From contig CAJCIQ010000047.1 in NCBI GenBank assembly GCA_903970475.1, positions 1 through 37,901 on the forward strand: a DNA stretch of 37,901 bases, in the 5' to 3' direction. Both the position numbers and the translations under genes were made by a program. This DNA comes from Beijerinckiaceae bacterium (GTDB lineage Bacteria > Bacteroidota > Bacteroidia > Chitinophagales > Chitinophagaceae). Below are positions 1 to 8,594 of this stretch, in pieces. The notes under the pieces are model-generated. The model saw only the letters and a list, made by a program, of their open reading frames with translations, made no database searches and was not told where the DNA came from. Position 1 is the first letter of the stretch; the number at the start of each line of letters is the position of its first letter.

Positions 1-283
1 TATCGCTGAAGGTCTGGCCGAAAGGCAGGCTGAAAAGGCGGATGAAGTAGAAGAGGTAGAGGAAACCGACAATCAGCCCAAATTCGAATTGGGTGCTGAA
101 GAAGAACGCGACAGGAACCGCCGTAGTGGTACTGGTGGAGGACCTGGCGGCCGTGGTCGCGGTGGTAACAGCACCGGTGGACCTGGTGGTGGCGGTGCTG
201 GCGGCGGACAACGTCGTCGTACCAGCGGACCTGCCGGCGGTGGCGGCGGACAGCGTCGTCCGGGTGGCGGAGGTGGACGCTAA
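1..283 (+). CDS. rpsB: 30S ribosomal protein S2, C-terminal end (5' truncated by window)
   Basis: The window opens inside this gene; the first complete codon is at position 2 and the stop TAA ends at 283. The visible start IAEGLAERQAEK matches the last helix of S2, and the next gene is tsf, the usual rpsB-tsf order. After an acidic linker (DEVEEVEETD) comes a tail of about 52 residues, of which 29 are glycine and 8 arginine, with runs such as GGRGRGG and GQRRPGGGGGR. Bacterial S2 commonly ends near the last helix with a short charged extension, so this RGG-like tail is unusual. It is presumably disordered and may contact RNA, which is inference. S2 itself binds the 30S platform and is needed for S1 recruitment. 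Confidence 0.88.
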   Translation, partial: IAEGLAERQAEKADEVEEVEETDNQPKFELGAEEERDRNRRSGTGGGPGGRGRGGNSTGGPGGGGAGGGQRRRTSGPAGGGGGQRRPGGGGGR

Positions 284-328
284 TGAACCCTCCACGCTGC
301 ATTTTCATACACATATTTAAGTCATTAT

Positions 329-1174
329 ATGAGCGCAACTATTACAGCCTCGGATATTAATAAACTGCGCCAGGCTACTGGTGCGGGGATGATGGATTGT
401 CGTAAAGCCCTGACCGAAAGCGGCGGGGATTTTGATGCGGCCATTGATTGGCTGCGCAAGCAGGGACAGAAGGTCGCTGCAAAGCGTCAGGACAGGGAAG
501 CCAAAGAAGGAGCCGTTATTGCAAAGACAACGGCCGACCAAAAATCTGGTTTCGTACTTTGCCTGGCTTGCGAAACCGACTTTGTGGCAAAGAATGCTGA
601 CTTCGTAGCATTTGCCCAAAGCTTGATTGACCTGGCCATTGCCAAGAATGTAAAGAACCTGGAAGAACTTAACGCCGCTCCTTATGAGTCCATTACGGTA
701 GCGGACAAGATCAACGAACAGGTTGCTAAAGTCGGAGAAAAGATCGGTATCACCCGTTTCGAAAGGATTGATGCTCCTGCGGTAGCCGCCTATATCCATG
801 GCGCTAATCGCATGGGTGTATTGGTAGGTCTTACTGTTCATTCAGAAGCAGCCCTTCAGGCTGGTAGGGATGTGGCTATGCAGATTGCTGCCATGAATCC
901 AGTAGCTATCGATCCTGAATCCGTATCTGCCGATGTTATCGAAAGGGAAAAAGCCATCGTGGTTGAGCAAATTAAGCAAGACCCCAAAATGGCCGGTAAA
1001 CCCGATGAGATGATTGAGAAAATCGCTGCCGGTAAGCTGAACGCTTTCTTTAAAGAAAGCACCCTCCTGGCTCAGGCCTATGTGAAGGACAGCTCCAAGA
1101 GCGTAGCTGAGTACCTGAAAAGTGTAGATGCTCAACTGAAGGTGACTGCATTTCAGCGCGTAGCGTTGGGATAA
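329..1174 (+). CDS. tsf: Translation elongation factor Ts
   Basis: EF-Ts is the cytoplasmic guanine-nucleotide exchange factor that releases GDP from EF-Tu. The 281-residue product has the N-terminal UBA-like domain (about residues 5-58, with RQATGAGMMDCRKAL) and the conserved TDFVAKN motif at residues 83-89 that contacts EF-Tu, followed by the core dimerisation domain. Length and order are typical. It starts 45 bases after the rpsB stop, so the two are likely co-transcribed. A strong hairpin terminator follows the stop. Nothing looks damaged. Confidence 0.97.
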   Translation: MSATITASDINKLRQATGAGMMDCRKALTESGGDFDAAIDWLRKQGQKVAAKRQDREAKEGAVIAKTTADQKSGFVLCLACETDFVAKNADFVAFAQSLIDLAIAKNVKNLEELNAAPYESITVADKINEQVAKVGEKIGITRFERIDAPAVAAYIHGANRMGVLVGLTVHSEAALQAGRDVAMQIAAMNPVAIDPESVSADVIEREKAIVVEQIKQDPKMAGKPDEMIEKIAAGKLNAFFKESTLLAQAYVKDSSKSVAEYLKSVDAQLKVTAFQRVALG

Positions 1175-1194
1175 GCAAGCACTTGAGATAATTA

Positions 1195-1229
1195 AAAGGG
1201 CTGTCCTTTATTGGGCGGCCCTTTCTTTT
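1195..1229 (+). terminator. Rho-independent terminator after tsf
   Basis: AAAGGGCTGTCC (1195-1206) pairs with GGGCGGCCCTTT (1213-1224) as a 12-bp stem with two G-U wobbles. The loop is TTTATT and CTTTT follows. It sits 20 bases after the tsf stop and ends the rpsB-tsf transcript. Confidence 0.85.
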
Positions 1230-1312
1230 ATGCCCCTGGGTAGCCCTGTCGTACAGGTCGGGTTTTTCCATATCTTCGCGACACTATTCCCCATTTTAAT
1301 CATACTTACTAG

Positions 1313-2023
1313 ATGCTCCCGAAATACAAACGCATTCTGCTTAAATTATCCGGAGAGTCCCTACAGGGCAAAGCGAGTTTTGGGTTAGACCCCGAAGTGA
1401 TTGCCCTCTATGCTCAGGATATTAAAGTGATTACAGACTTAGGTGTTCAGGTGGCTATTGTCATTGGCGGCGGTAATATCTACCGGGGCATGAATGAACA
1501 GGAAACCGGTATTGAACGTGCCCAGGGTGATTATATGGGTATGCTGGCCACTGTCATCAATGGCATGGCGTTGCAAAGTGCACTGGAGAAAATCGGGGTC
1601 TACACCCGACTCCAAAGTGCCATTAAAATGGAACAGATTGCGGAACCTTATATTCGGCGCAGGGCTATCCGTCACCTGGAAAAAGGAAGGGTGGTTATCT
1701 TTGGCGCAGGTACTGGTAACCCTTATTTCACTACGGATACCGCGGGTTCTTTGAGGGCCATTGAAATTAAAGCCGATGTAATCCTGAAAGGGACCAGGGT
1801 AGATGGCATTTATACCGCCGATCCTGAAAAGGATCCCACTGCCCAGAAGTATGAGCAAATTTCTTTTTCTGAGGTCATTTCCCGCAGCCTGAAGGTGATG
1901 GATATGACCGCTTTCACACTTTGTCAGGAAAATAACCTTCCCATCATTGTTTTTGATATGAACAAGTCGGGTAACCTTTTAAGGGTTGTTACCGGTGATA
2001 ATGTCGGGACTTTGGTTAAATAG
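1313..2023 (+). CDS. pyrH: UMP kinase
   Basis: This enzyme phosphorylates UMP to UDP with ATP, in de novo pyrimidine nucleotide synthesis in the cytoplasm. The 236-residue product belongs to the amino-acid-kinase fold. Visible motifs are the N-terminal [15 protein letters not shown] (52-59), DYMGMLAT (73-80) and [12 protein letters not shown] (133-144), all hallmarks of bacterial hexameric PyrH. Its position after tsf fits the widespread rpsB-tsf-pyrH cluster, but a terminator separates it from tsf, so it probably has its own promoter. TATCTTCG at about 1271-1278 is a possible weak -7 box. The start ATG at 1313 gives the normal family length. Confidence 0.97.
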   Translation: MLPKYKRILLKLSGESLQGKASFGLDPEVIALYAQDIKVITDLGVQVAIVIGGGNIYRGMNEQETGIERAQGDYMGMLATVINGMALQSALEKIGVYTRLQSAIKMEQIAEPYIRRRAIRHLEKGRVVIFGAGTGNPYFTTDTAGSLRAIEIKADVILKGTRVDGIYTADPEKDPTAQKYEQISFSEVISRSLKVMDMTAFTLCQENNLPIIVFDMNKSGNLLRVVTGDNVGTLVK

Positions 2024-2061
2024 TTGCCGGCGGTACCGCCTAAAGGGGCGGCGATAGGCAA
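2024..2061. repeat. G+C-rich nested inverted repeat between convergent genes
   Basis: TTGCC (2024-2028) pairs with GGCAA (2057-2061), and CCGCC (2036-2040) pairs with GGCGG (2047-2051) inside it. It fills the gap between the pyrH stop and the stop of the convergent downstream gene. There is no T-run, so it is at most a terminator-like or REP-like structure. Confidence 0.4.
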
Positions 2062-2064
2062 TGG

Positions 2065-3192
2065 TTACCTGAGCTTCATCCAGTCTTTAAAACGGGCCTG
2101 GAGGTAAGGCATTACTTCCGTATAAGGGAGAAATATGTCCACATTCCCCAAGGCATAAGCGCCTAGTTCGTAGGGTTGATACGAAAACCCGATTCCCTTA
2201 GCCGTCAAATAAAAATTATTGGTGAGGGGTATATTGTCCTGAAAAAGATTTACACCCCTGTCGGCCCCTGCTGTACTGAGCGGCGTTCCTTCAGCTAGTT
2301 GGTGGTCGATCCGGTATTGGGCTTCCAGCAAACTGCTGATGTCTTCCCGGTATTGCATGGTGTCCAATACTTCTGGTAAACGAATCCGGGCCTGGGTTTG
2401 GATCTCGTAAGTATAGTAGTTGTCTCCACCTTGCCCGTGGGCGCCCCCGCTGTAATCATAGAATGTTTGATCCAGGGTCAGCATGCGTTGATCATTGTAA
2501 AGGACGGTGAGGTGGGCATCGTGCTCTTTGCCCGCTTCATCTTCGTCGGGTGTGCCTGCATCTGTTAGGTATACTGACATACTTCTTTTAACCTCCCGGG
2601 TAATGCTATTGCTCTTGGGTGGGTTGGCGCCCATTATGCTGAAGATTTCATTTCTGAGGTACAACGAAAAGGGAGTGGAGTCAACGGGCCATACGGCACT
2701 TGCATTATAGATCAGGTTGCGGGATGGGTGATTGGGCCGGCCTTTTAATTTCCGGCTTCCATTCACCCATACATAATTGAAGGCAAGAAAATGAGGGTCC
2801 CTCCTGAAGTAATTTAATCGGAAGGTTTTTCGGTCACCGGAGGCAATCCAAATCCCCTTAAAGGTGGACCCGGAGAAGGAGCCAATAAATGATTCTTTGG
2901 TTTTATCATCACCTCCGGTATACAAGTCCATTTTTGATCCGTGCAGGGTGCCGGTTATGCGTTGGGGTCTTCCATCTGGCTTGTAATACAGGTTGCCGGT
3001 GATGGCTCCGCCTTTGTAAAATAAATAAGCCGAGGCCCTGTACTTATCGATATACCCTGTCATAACTTTGTACCACGCAAGCGTGGAACCAGCAGGGAAA
3101 ACGGCAGTTGAAGCGGCGGGGGACGGTGTGGGTTGAGCCACTAATGCGGTGGCTGGTAACAAGATCACTAGGAACGGAAGGAGGAATTTCAT
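2065..3192 (-). CDS. Secreted DUF3298-domain protein
   Basis: The 375-residue product begins with a clear signal peptide (MKFLLPFLVILLPATALVAQ), so it is exported to the periplasm or cell envelope. The C-terminal half has the pattern of the DUF3298/RsiV-type domain: YSGGAHG at residues 247-253 followed by a YYTYE strand, and near the end YELGAYALGNVDIFLPY, the typical YexGpYAxGxxxxxxPY ending. The N-terminal half (about 35-150) is rich in beta-strand-like sequence and Gly/Ser/Thr, with no family I recognise. In other bacteria DUF3298 occurs in RsiV, which binds lysozyme, and in PdaC-like proteins; that role is not shown here. It is convergent with pyrH and divergent from pdxH across 35 bases. 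Confidence 0.75.
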   Translation of the reverse strand: MKFLLPFLVILLPATALVAQPTPSPAASTAVFPAGSTLAWYKVMTGYIDKYRASAYLFYKGGAITGNLYYKPDGRPQRITGTLHGSKMDLYTGGDDKTKESFIGSFSGSTFKGIWIASGDRKTFRLNYFRRDPHFLAFNYVWVNGSRKLKGRPNHPSRNLIYNASAVWPVDSTPFSLYLRNEIFSIMGANPPKSNSITREVKRSMSVYLTDAGTPDEDEAGKEHDAHLTVLYNDQRMLTLDQTFYDYSGGAHGQGGDNYYTYEIQTQARIRLPEVLDTMQYREDISSLLEAQYRIDHQLAEGTPLSTAGADRGVNLFQDNIPLTNNFYLTAKGIGFSYQPYELGAYALGNVDIFLPYTEVMPYLQARFKDWMKLR

Positions 3193-3227
3193 GATCGGTT
3201 AGCATTTATTATATAAAAAATAGTTTT

Positions 3228-3887
3228 ATGAGTTCAATGCTGCCTGTTGCAGATATACGAAAAGACTATAAGTTGAAGGAGTTGTCGGAATCCACTATAT
3301 CAGATGACCCTATCTCCCAGTTTGACCTATGGTGGAATGAGGCTTTATCCTCCCAGATCGATGAAGTCAATGCCATGACCCTGGCCACTGTTTCGGGGGA
3401 TGGATATCCTGATGCCCGCATTGTGCTCCTGAAAGGTTATGATGTAAATGGATTTTTGTTCTTTACCAATTATGATAGTGCCAAGGGGAAAGAGCTGGAA
3501 GCAAATCCTCAGGCAACCTTGGTTTTCTTCTGGAAGGAATTGGAAAGACAGGTGCGCATCAGTGGTCCGGTAGAGCGAACAAGTGCTAAAGAAAGTGACG
3601 ACTATTTTCATTCTCGTCCACTAAAAAGCCAGATCGGGGCTATAGCCTCACCGCAAAGCCAGGTCATCCATGACCGGGAGGTACTGAACAACCAGGTGGA
3701 CAAGCTTTCTGCTCAGTACGCCGGAGCCAAACTTATTCCCAGACCAGCCCACTGGGGCGGCTATAGGGTCAGACCCCGGAGTATGGAATTCTGGCAGGGA
3801 AGGCCCAGCCGCCTTCACGATAGGATCGTATACCACAGGCAGAAGGATAATGCCTCTGCCTGGGTTATCGAACGCCTGGCGCCTTAA
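3228..3887 (+). CDS. pdxH: Pyridoxamine 5'-phosphate oxidase
   Basis: This FMN enzyme oxidises pyridoxine or pyridoxamine 5'-phosphate to pyridoxal 5'-phosphate using oxygen. The 219-residue product shows the FMN-binding segments (RIVLLKG at 64-70, FFTNYDSAKG at 78-87), the substrate region RPAHWGGYRVRP (172-183), EFWQGRPSRLHDR (187-199), and the canonical C-terminus ending ERLAP. Length matches the family. It stands alone on the forward strand. The PLP it makes would serve SerC encoded further along, but that link is metabolic rather than operonic. Confidence 0.97.
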   Translation: MSSMLPVADIRKDYKLKELSESTISDDPISQFDLWWNEALSSQIDEVNAMTLATVSGDGYPDARIVLLKGYDVNGFLFFTNYDSAKGKELEANPQATLVFFWKELERQVRISGPVERTSAKESDDYFHSRPLKSQIGAIASPQSQVIHDREVLNNQVDKLSAQYAGAKLIPRPAHWGGYRVRPRSMEFWQGRPSRLHDRIVYHRQKDNASAWVIERLAP

Positions 3888-3892
3888 ACGCC

Positions 3893-3950
3893 GGGCCAGG
3901 CGGCTCGCCGATTAGCATACGTGCTGACCGGCCGGCTCCGCCGATGGCCC
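3893..3950. repeat. G+C-rich imperfect palindrome between pdxH and bTHX
   Basis: GGGCCA (3893-3898) plus GGCGG (3899-3903) pair with CCGCC (3938-3942) and TGGCCC (3945-3950). A small inner hairpin AGCA-TACG-TGCT spans 3914-3925. The element lies between two convergent genes and could act as a bidirectional terminator or a REP-like element. There is no strong T-run. Confidence 0.5.
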
Positions 3951-3951
3951 T

Positions 3952-4068
3952 TTAAGCCTCAGGCTTTACTTCTTTCTTGGAATGCTTATTAGCTTTTGAC
4001 AACCTGGATTTGCCGAAAGATCCTCTGAAGATTTTTCCCTTCTTTGTTTTTTTGTCTCCTCTTCCCAT
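3952..4068 (-). CDS. 30S ribosomal protein bTHX (38 residues)
   Basis: This is a very small gene that length filters easily miss. The reverse strand reads ATG at 4068 to TAA at 3952 and encodes 38 residues beginning MGRGDKKTKKGKIFRGSFGK and ending KKEVKPEA. The MGxGDKKTKKGKI start followed by a GSxGKSR stretch is the signature of bTHX (Thx), a short basic peptide buried in the head of the 30S subunit in Thermus and annotated in many Bacteroidota. Lysine and arginine make up about a third of the product. It is convergent with pdxH and lies downstream of the HU gene on the same strand, but the HU terminator separates the two. Confidence 0.87.
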   Translation of the reverse strand: MGRGDKKTKKGKIFRGSFGKSRLSKANKHSKKEVKPEA

Positions 4069-4137
4069 GATATAAATATTTTATCGGTTTGAAATGTCCC
4101 ACCCAACGGGGCAGGACGCAATTTACCGCTTTTAACC

Positions 4138-4179
4138 AAAAGAAAAAGCAGGTGCACTTCATTTAAGTGTACCTGCTTT
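4138..4179 (-). terminator. Rho-independent terminator of the HU gene
   Basis: On the reverse strand, AAAGCAGGTACACTT (4179-4165) pairs with AAGTGCACCTGCTTT (4159-4145), with one A-C mismatch and a 5-base loop. A T-rich tract reaches 4138. It lies 26 bases past the HU stop. Confidence 0.85.
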
Positions 4180-4205
4180 GGGGAAGAACCATCGGCCAGG
4201 GCTAA

Positions 4206-4475
4206 CTATAATTTCGCAGCCAGTTCTTTACCGGCTTTGAATTTGGCCACTTTCTTAGCTTTGATTTTGATCACAGCACCTGTTTGGGGGTTGCGACCGT
4301 TACGAGCAGCGCGTTTAGTAACGGAGAAAGTTCCGAAACCTACGAGCGTTACTTTACCACCACCTTTGAGGGTTTTGGTGACAGCTTCTACGAAAGAGTC
4401 CAAAGAGGCATTGGCTTGGGTCTTTGTAATGCCGGCGTCTTCGGCGATTTTAGCAACTAATTCAGCTTTGTTCAT
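4206..4475 (-). CDS. HU-family DNA-binding protein
   Basis: This is a nucleoid protein that binds and bends DNA as a dimer. The 89-residue product starts [21 protein letters not shown], the standard HU helix start, and carries GFGTFSV and the DNA-intercalating beta-arm [14 protein letters not shown] with its conserved proline. The ATG at 4475 is chosen because it gives the exact family length. An in-frame upstream ATG at 4502 would add nine residues and overlaps the promoter box, so it is unlikely. The gene is monocistronic, with a good promoter and a good terminator. Confidence 0.96.
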   Translation of the reverse strand: MNKAELVAKIAEDAGITKTQANASLDSFVEAVTKTLKGGGKVTLVGFGTFSVTKRAARNGRNPQTGAVIKIKAKKVAKFKAGKELAAKL

Positions 4476-4499
4476 AGTAGGGTAAATTTTAACTACAAA

Positions 4500-4529
4500 C
4501 AAATATAACCGGTTTTTGATTTCAACAAA
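4500..4529 (-). promoter_or_regulatory. Bacteroidota-type promoter for the HU gene
   Basis: The reverse strand has TATATTTG (4507-4500), an exact match to the -7 consensus TAnnTTTG, and TTTG (4529-4526) 18 bases upstream as the -33 box. It lies 24 bases ahead of the start codon. Confidence 0.75.
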
Positions 4530-4761
4530 ATATTTTTCGGTAAAATATAGGCCGGATTAAATCGCTATAACCCGCATGGTATAAGGGTTTTATTCGGAGG
4601 GGGTAGAGGATTTCCGGGAAAAACAGGGGGGAGTCGTCCGCTGAAACCCTTGACAGATAAGGGTTTCGAGCGTTATCCCGGAACATCAATGTGGGTGCGG
4701 GTTTTAAAAGAATATACTGATTTTTTCGATTGAAAAAATGATTTACATTTCTTATCCACAA

Positions 4762-5067
4762 TTATTTCACAACTTCCATTAAGGAGCGGAAAGAGAGGCA
4801 TTTTTCCCCCCAAAGCTCCTGGAAGGCTTTCTCCAGCGCTGTGGCGTGAACCAGGCTATAAAGGTCGTATGCGTCCCTGTCGACAGCATAAAATTGTACC
4901 GCATAAGTGAGGCCCTGGGTTTCATCCACATCCAGCACCCTTACCAATTGGTAACGCTCAAAGTAGCCACTGGACATGATTGCAGGAATTTGCAGGTTGA
5001 CCACCCACTCCAGCCATTCGGCGGCAACGCTGGTATCCACCAAAGACGTGATGTTGTAAATAATCAT
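4762..5067 (-). CDS. DUF4286 family protein
   Basis: A 101-residue protein matching the DUF4286 pattern: it starts MIIYNITSLVD, has EWLEWV followed by IPAIMSSGYF, then GLTYAVQFYA in the middle and ends FRSLMEVV. The family is small, soluble, probably ferredoxin-fold (ABM-like), widespread in Bacteroidota and without an established function. It starts 2 bases after the xth stop on the same strand, so it is almost certainly translated from the same message and is the last gene of the metH-xth operon. Confidence 0.85.
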   Translation of the reverse strand: MIIYNITSLVDTSVAAEWLEWVVNLQIPAIMSSGYFERYQLVRVLDVDETQGLTYAVQFYAVDRDAYDLYSLVHATALEKAFQELWGEKCLSFRSLMEVVK

Positions 5068-5069
5068 GG

Positions 5070-5834
5070 TTAGTCGGTTAATTGAAGGAAAACCGGGCAG
5101 TGGTCACTATGTGTAATGTCAGGCAGGATGCGGGCTCCAGCCAATGAGTCGCGGAGATCTTCGGAAACATTGATATAATCTATACGCCAACCTTTATTAT
5201 TGTTTCTGGCGTTTGCCCTGAAGGTCCACCAGCTATAATGGTGTGGATCGGTATGGAAATGGCGGAAAGAGTCAACGAAACCACCGGCGAATAAGCGGTC
5301 CATCCAGGCTCTTTCTTCGGGCAAGAAACCTGTAGCATTTTTATTGCCCTTGGGGTCGTGGATATCGATTTCCTTATGTGCAATATTATAATCCCCGCAA
5401 ACAATGACTTTGGGCCTGGTTTGGCGTAATTCTCCCAGGTAGGCAAAAAATTCATCCAGCCATTGATATTTATATTGCTGGCGCTCCTCTCCGGAAGTAC
5501 CTGATGGGAAGTAAGCGTTGATCAGGGTTCGGTCCCCAAAATCCAGACGGATCACCCTTCCTTCTGCATCGCTCTGAGGATGCCCGGTCCCATAGAACAC
5601 CTGGTCAGGAAGGATTTTGGTAAATACGGCGACTCCGCTATAGCCTTTTTTTTGGGCGCTGAACCAATACGTATGATAACCCAGGGCCTCAATGGCGGCA
5701 TAGTCTACGTTTTCCTTATTCGCTTTGATTTCCTGAAGGCAAACGATATCTGCCGGATCAGACTCCAGCCACTGGAGCAATCCTTTTTGCATGGCAGAGC
5801 GTACTCCGTTCACATTATAGGTAAGGATCCGCAT
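5070..5834 (-). CDS. xth: Exodeoxyribonuclease III / AP endonuclease
   Basis: This enzyme cleaves DNA at abasic sites and degrades 3' ends in base-excision repair. The 254-residue product has the full endonuclease/exonuclease/phosphatase fold motifs: Asn7 in TYNVNG, the metal ligand Glu35 in LQEIK, GYSGVAVF, Asp148 and Asn150 in GDYN, WRIDY near residue 217, and the catalytic Asp-His in HSDHCP (243-245). Length is normal. It lies 27 bases after the metH C-terminal gene and 2 bases before DUF4286, so it appears to be operonic with both. Confidence 0.95.
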   Translation of the reverse strand: MRILTYNVNGVRSAMQKGLLQWLESDPADIVCLQEIKANKENVDYAAIEALGYHTYWFSAQKKGYSGVAVFTKILPDQVFYGTGHPQSDAEGRVIRLDFGDRTLINAYFPSGTSGEERQQYKYQWLDEFFAYLGELRQTRPKVIVCGDYNIAHKEIDIHDPKGNKNATGFLPEERAWMDRLFAGGFVDSFRHFHTDPHHYSWWTFRANARNNNKGWRIDYINVSEDLRDSLAGARILPDITHSDHCPVFLQLTD

Positions 5835-5861
5835 AAGACAGGGTGGTTTTAGTGCTGCAAT

Positions 5862-8591
5862 TTAGGCATCGTAATCCAGATTGGGCCTTAACCAGCGTTC
5901 CACTTCCTCCACCGGCATTTCTTTGCGGGCGGCATAGTCTATGACCTGGTCCTTTTCTATTTTGCCAATGCCAAAGTACTTGCTTTCTGGGTTGGCAAAG
6001 TACCAGCCACTTACGGAAGAAGCCGGATACATAGCCAGGGATTCCGTTAAGGTGATGCCGGCTTCCTTAGTGGCGTTCAGCATTTGAAACAACTTCCATT
6101 TTTCGGTATGATCCGGACAGGCCGGATAACCTGGAGCGGGTCTGATTCCCAGATATTCTTCCTTAATCAGTTGCTCATTGCTCAAATGTTCTTCTGATGC
6201 ATATCCCCAGAACTCTTTCCGGACCCTTTGGTGCAGCAATTCGGTAAAAGCCTCTGCGAGGCGATCCGCCAGGGCCTGGAGGGTGATTTTATTGTAATCA
6301 TCGTGGGCGTCCTGGAATCGCTTTAAATGAGGCTCTATGCCCTCAATGGTTACCGCAAAGGCGCCTATATAATCTTGCTTTCCTGTTTCGGAAGGAGCAA
6401 TATAATCGCAAAGGGAAATGTTGGGTTGGCCAGGCGCTTTTTTGATTTGCTGACGCAGGCATTCCAACTTCACTTCTCCTTCTTGGGTTTGAACATAAAT
6501 GGTATCCTTCCCGTCGGAGTTGGCTGGCCAGAATCCTAGTACTGCTCTTGGTTTGAGCCATTTTTCCCGGATGATCTGTTGCAACATCCCCTGCGCATCG
6601 TTGTATAAGCGGGTGGCCTCAACGCCAACAACGGCATCTGAGAGAATCTGGGGAAATTTTCCATGCAGTTCCCAGGCAATAAAAAAGGGGCCCCAATCGA
6701 TGTATTCGGCCACCTGTGCCAGGTCATATCCATTAAAGGTCTTGGTGCCCATGAAGGTTGGTTTCACGGGATTGAACTTGGCCCAGTCAATCTTAACCTT
6801 GTTATCCAGGGAATCCGTATAGGAAAGGAATTGCTTTACGGTTCGCTTATTGGTAAAGTCAGTTTTTAACTTCTGATACTCACCTTTTACGTTTTGCAGG
6901 AAGCCATCTTTCTGATCTTTATTCAATAAGGAGCCAGCCACGGTAACGCTTCTGGATGCATCCAGCACATGTACTACCCCGTGGTCAAATTCAGGAGCGA
7001 TTTTTACGGCGGTATGCATTCTGGAAGTGGTAGCTCCACCTATCATTAGGGGTACGTGAAAGTTCTGCCTTTTCATTTCCCTGGCCACGTGTACCATCTC
7101 ATCGAGGGAAGGTGTAATCAACCCACTGAGGCCAATGATGTCAACCTTTTCTTTTTTGGCTGTTTCCAGTATTTTATCAGCAGGTACCATGACCCCCAGG
7201 TCAATGATGTCATAGCCATTACAGCCAAGTACAACGCCCACTATGTTTTTTCCAATATCATGTACGTCGCCTTTGACCGTAGCCAACAGGATTTTGGCAG
7301 CTCCATTGCCCGTTTCTGCACCATCACCACTATCTCCGGATTCGGCCAATAGCTGTCTGCGGGCTTCTTTTTCTGCCTCTATGTAAGGCGTTAGAACGGC
7401 TACAGATTTTTTCATGACCCTGGCGCTTTTCACCACTTGCGGGAGGAACATTTTACCGCTTCCAAACAGATCTCCCACCACGTCCATACCTGCCATCAAT
7501 GGGCCCTCAATCACGTCAAGGGGTTTGGGATATTTTTGCCTGGCCTCTTCGGTGTCCTGATCTATATAATCGGTAATCCCATTGACCAGGGCGTGTTTGA
7601 GCCTTTCTTCCACAGCGCCGTTCCTCCAGGCCTCGTCCTTGACTTCGGTTTTGCCCTTTGCTTTTACGGTCTCGGCAAAGGCCAGCAATTTATCAGTACC
7701 CAGTGGGTCCTTATTGAGGATGACGTCTTCACAGAGTTGCCTTAGTGTGGGCTCAATTTCGTCATATACCATGAGCTGCCCAGCATTAACGATCCCCATA
7801 TCCATGCCTGCTTTGATGGCATAGTAGAGGAATACGCTGTGCATGGCTTCCCGGACGGTTTCATTTCCCCTGAAAGAGAAGGACAGGTTAGATACCCCAC
7901 CGCTGATCCTGGTCAGAGGCATTTTTTGTTTGATCTCTTTGATGGCCTCAATAAAGTCAACGGCGTAGTTGTTGTGTTCTTCAATGCCCGTGGCAATAGC
8001 AAACACGTTCAGGTCAAAGATGATGTCCTGTGGGTCATATCCAACCTGTTCTGTTAATATCTTATAGGCTCTCTCAGAGATGTCTACTTTCCTGCGCATC
8101 GTATCGGCCTGCCCGGCTTCGTCGAAGGCCATGACGATAACGGCTGCCCCATATCGCTGACAAATAGAGGCCTGTTGTATGAATTTTTCTTCACCCTCTT
8201 TCAGGGATATGGAATTGACGATGCATTTTCCCTGTACGCATTTAAGACCTGCTTCAATGATGCTGAACTTTGAAGAGTCTATCATGATGGGGATCTTGGC
8301 TATATCCGGCTCCGCCTGCAACAGGTTAAGGTAGGTGACCATGGCTTTTTCCCCGTCCAGCAAAGCGTCATCCATGTTGATGTCCAGGATCTGGGCCCCA
8401 CTTTCCACTTGTTGACGTGCTACGCTCAATGCCTCCTCATAATTGTTTTCCCGGATCAACCGGGCAAACTTCTTTGAGCCAGTAACATTGGTGCGTTCCC
8501 CTATGTTCAAAAAGTTGGTAATAGGCCTTACCACCAAGGGCTCCAGCCCACTTAATCTTAGATATGGCCTTATAATAGTTTGATCAGACAT
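5862..8591 (-). CDS. metH: Methionine synthase, pterin/B12/activation part (split MetH)
   Basis: A 909-residue cobalamin-dependent methionine synthase lacking the homocysteine domain. Domains in order: methyltetrahydrofolate-binding pterin domain (about 20-300, with [14 protein letters not shown]), cobalamin cap (about 320-410), B12-binding Rossmann domain with DVHDIGKN at 442-449 (His444 is the lower axial ligand), and the C-terminal AdoMet reactivation domain (about 590-909, with [15 protein letters not shown]). The missing homocysteine/zinc domain is encoded by the gene just upstream, whose stop ends 3 bases before this start. Together the two proteins should methylate homocysteine to methionine. 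The split form is known in Bacteroidota, so this is a natural arrangement and not a frameshift. Confidence 0.95.
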   Translation of the reverse strand: MSDQTIIRPYLRLSGLEPLVVRPITNFLNIGERTNVTGSKKFARLIRENNYEEALSVARQQVESGAQILDINMDDALLDGEKAMVTYLNLLQAEPDIAKIPIMIDSSKFSIIEAGLKCVQGKCIVNSISLKEGEEKFIQQASICQRYGAAVIVMAFDEAGQADTMRRKVDISERAYKILTEQVGYDPQDIIFDLNVFAIATGIEEHNNYAVDFIEAIKEIKQKMPLTRISGGVSNLSFSFRGNETVREAMHSVFLYYAIKAGMDMGIVNAGQLMVYDEIEPTLRQLCEDVILNKDPLGTDKLLAFAETVKAKGKTEVKDEAWRNGAVEERLKHALVNGITDYIDQDTEEARQKYPKPLDVIEGPLMAGMDVVGDLFGSGKMFLPQVVKSARVMKKSVAVLTPYIEAEKEARRQLLAESGDSGDGAETGNGAAKILLATVKGDVHDIGKNIVGVVLGCNGYDIIDLGVMVPADKILETAKKEKVDIIGLSGLITPSLDEMVHVAREMKRQNFHVPLMIGGATTSRMHTAVKIAPEFDHGVVHVLDASRSVTVAGSLLNKDQKDGFLQNVKGEYQKLKTDFTNKRTVKQFLSYTDSLDNKVKIDWAKFNPVKPTFMGTKTFNGYDLAQVAEYIDWGPFFIAWELHGKFPQILSDAVVGVEATRLYNDAQGMLQQIIREKWLKPRAVLGFWPANSDGKDTIYVQTQEGEVKLECLRQQIKKAPGQPNISLCDYIAPSETGKQDYIGAFAVTIEGIEPHLKRFQDAHDDYNKITLQALADRLAEAFTELLHQRVRKEFWGYASEEHLSNEQLIKEEYLGIRPAPGYPACPDHTEKWKLFQMLNATKEAGITLTESLAMYPASSVSGWYFANPESKYFGIGKIEKDQVIDYAARKEMPVEEVERWLRPNLDYDA

Positions 8592-8594
8592 GTT

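Noticed and set aside
93..320. Open frame of 75 codons overlapping the rpsB tail in another frame
   Set aside because: It arises from the GGT/GGC repeats read one base off (valine/alanine-rich), with no family resemblance; the S2 frame explains the sequence.
4522..4761. Reverse-strand 79-codon frame between DUF4286 and the HU gene
   Set aside because: No domain, unusual composition, and it runs through the region upstream of the HU promoter; treated as non-coding.
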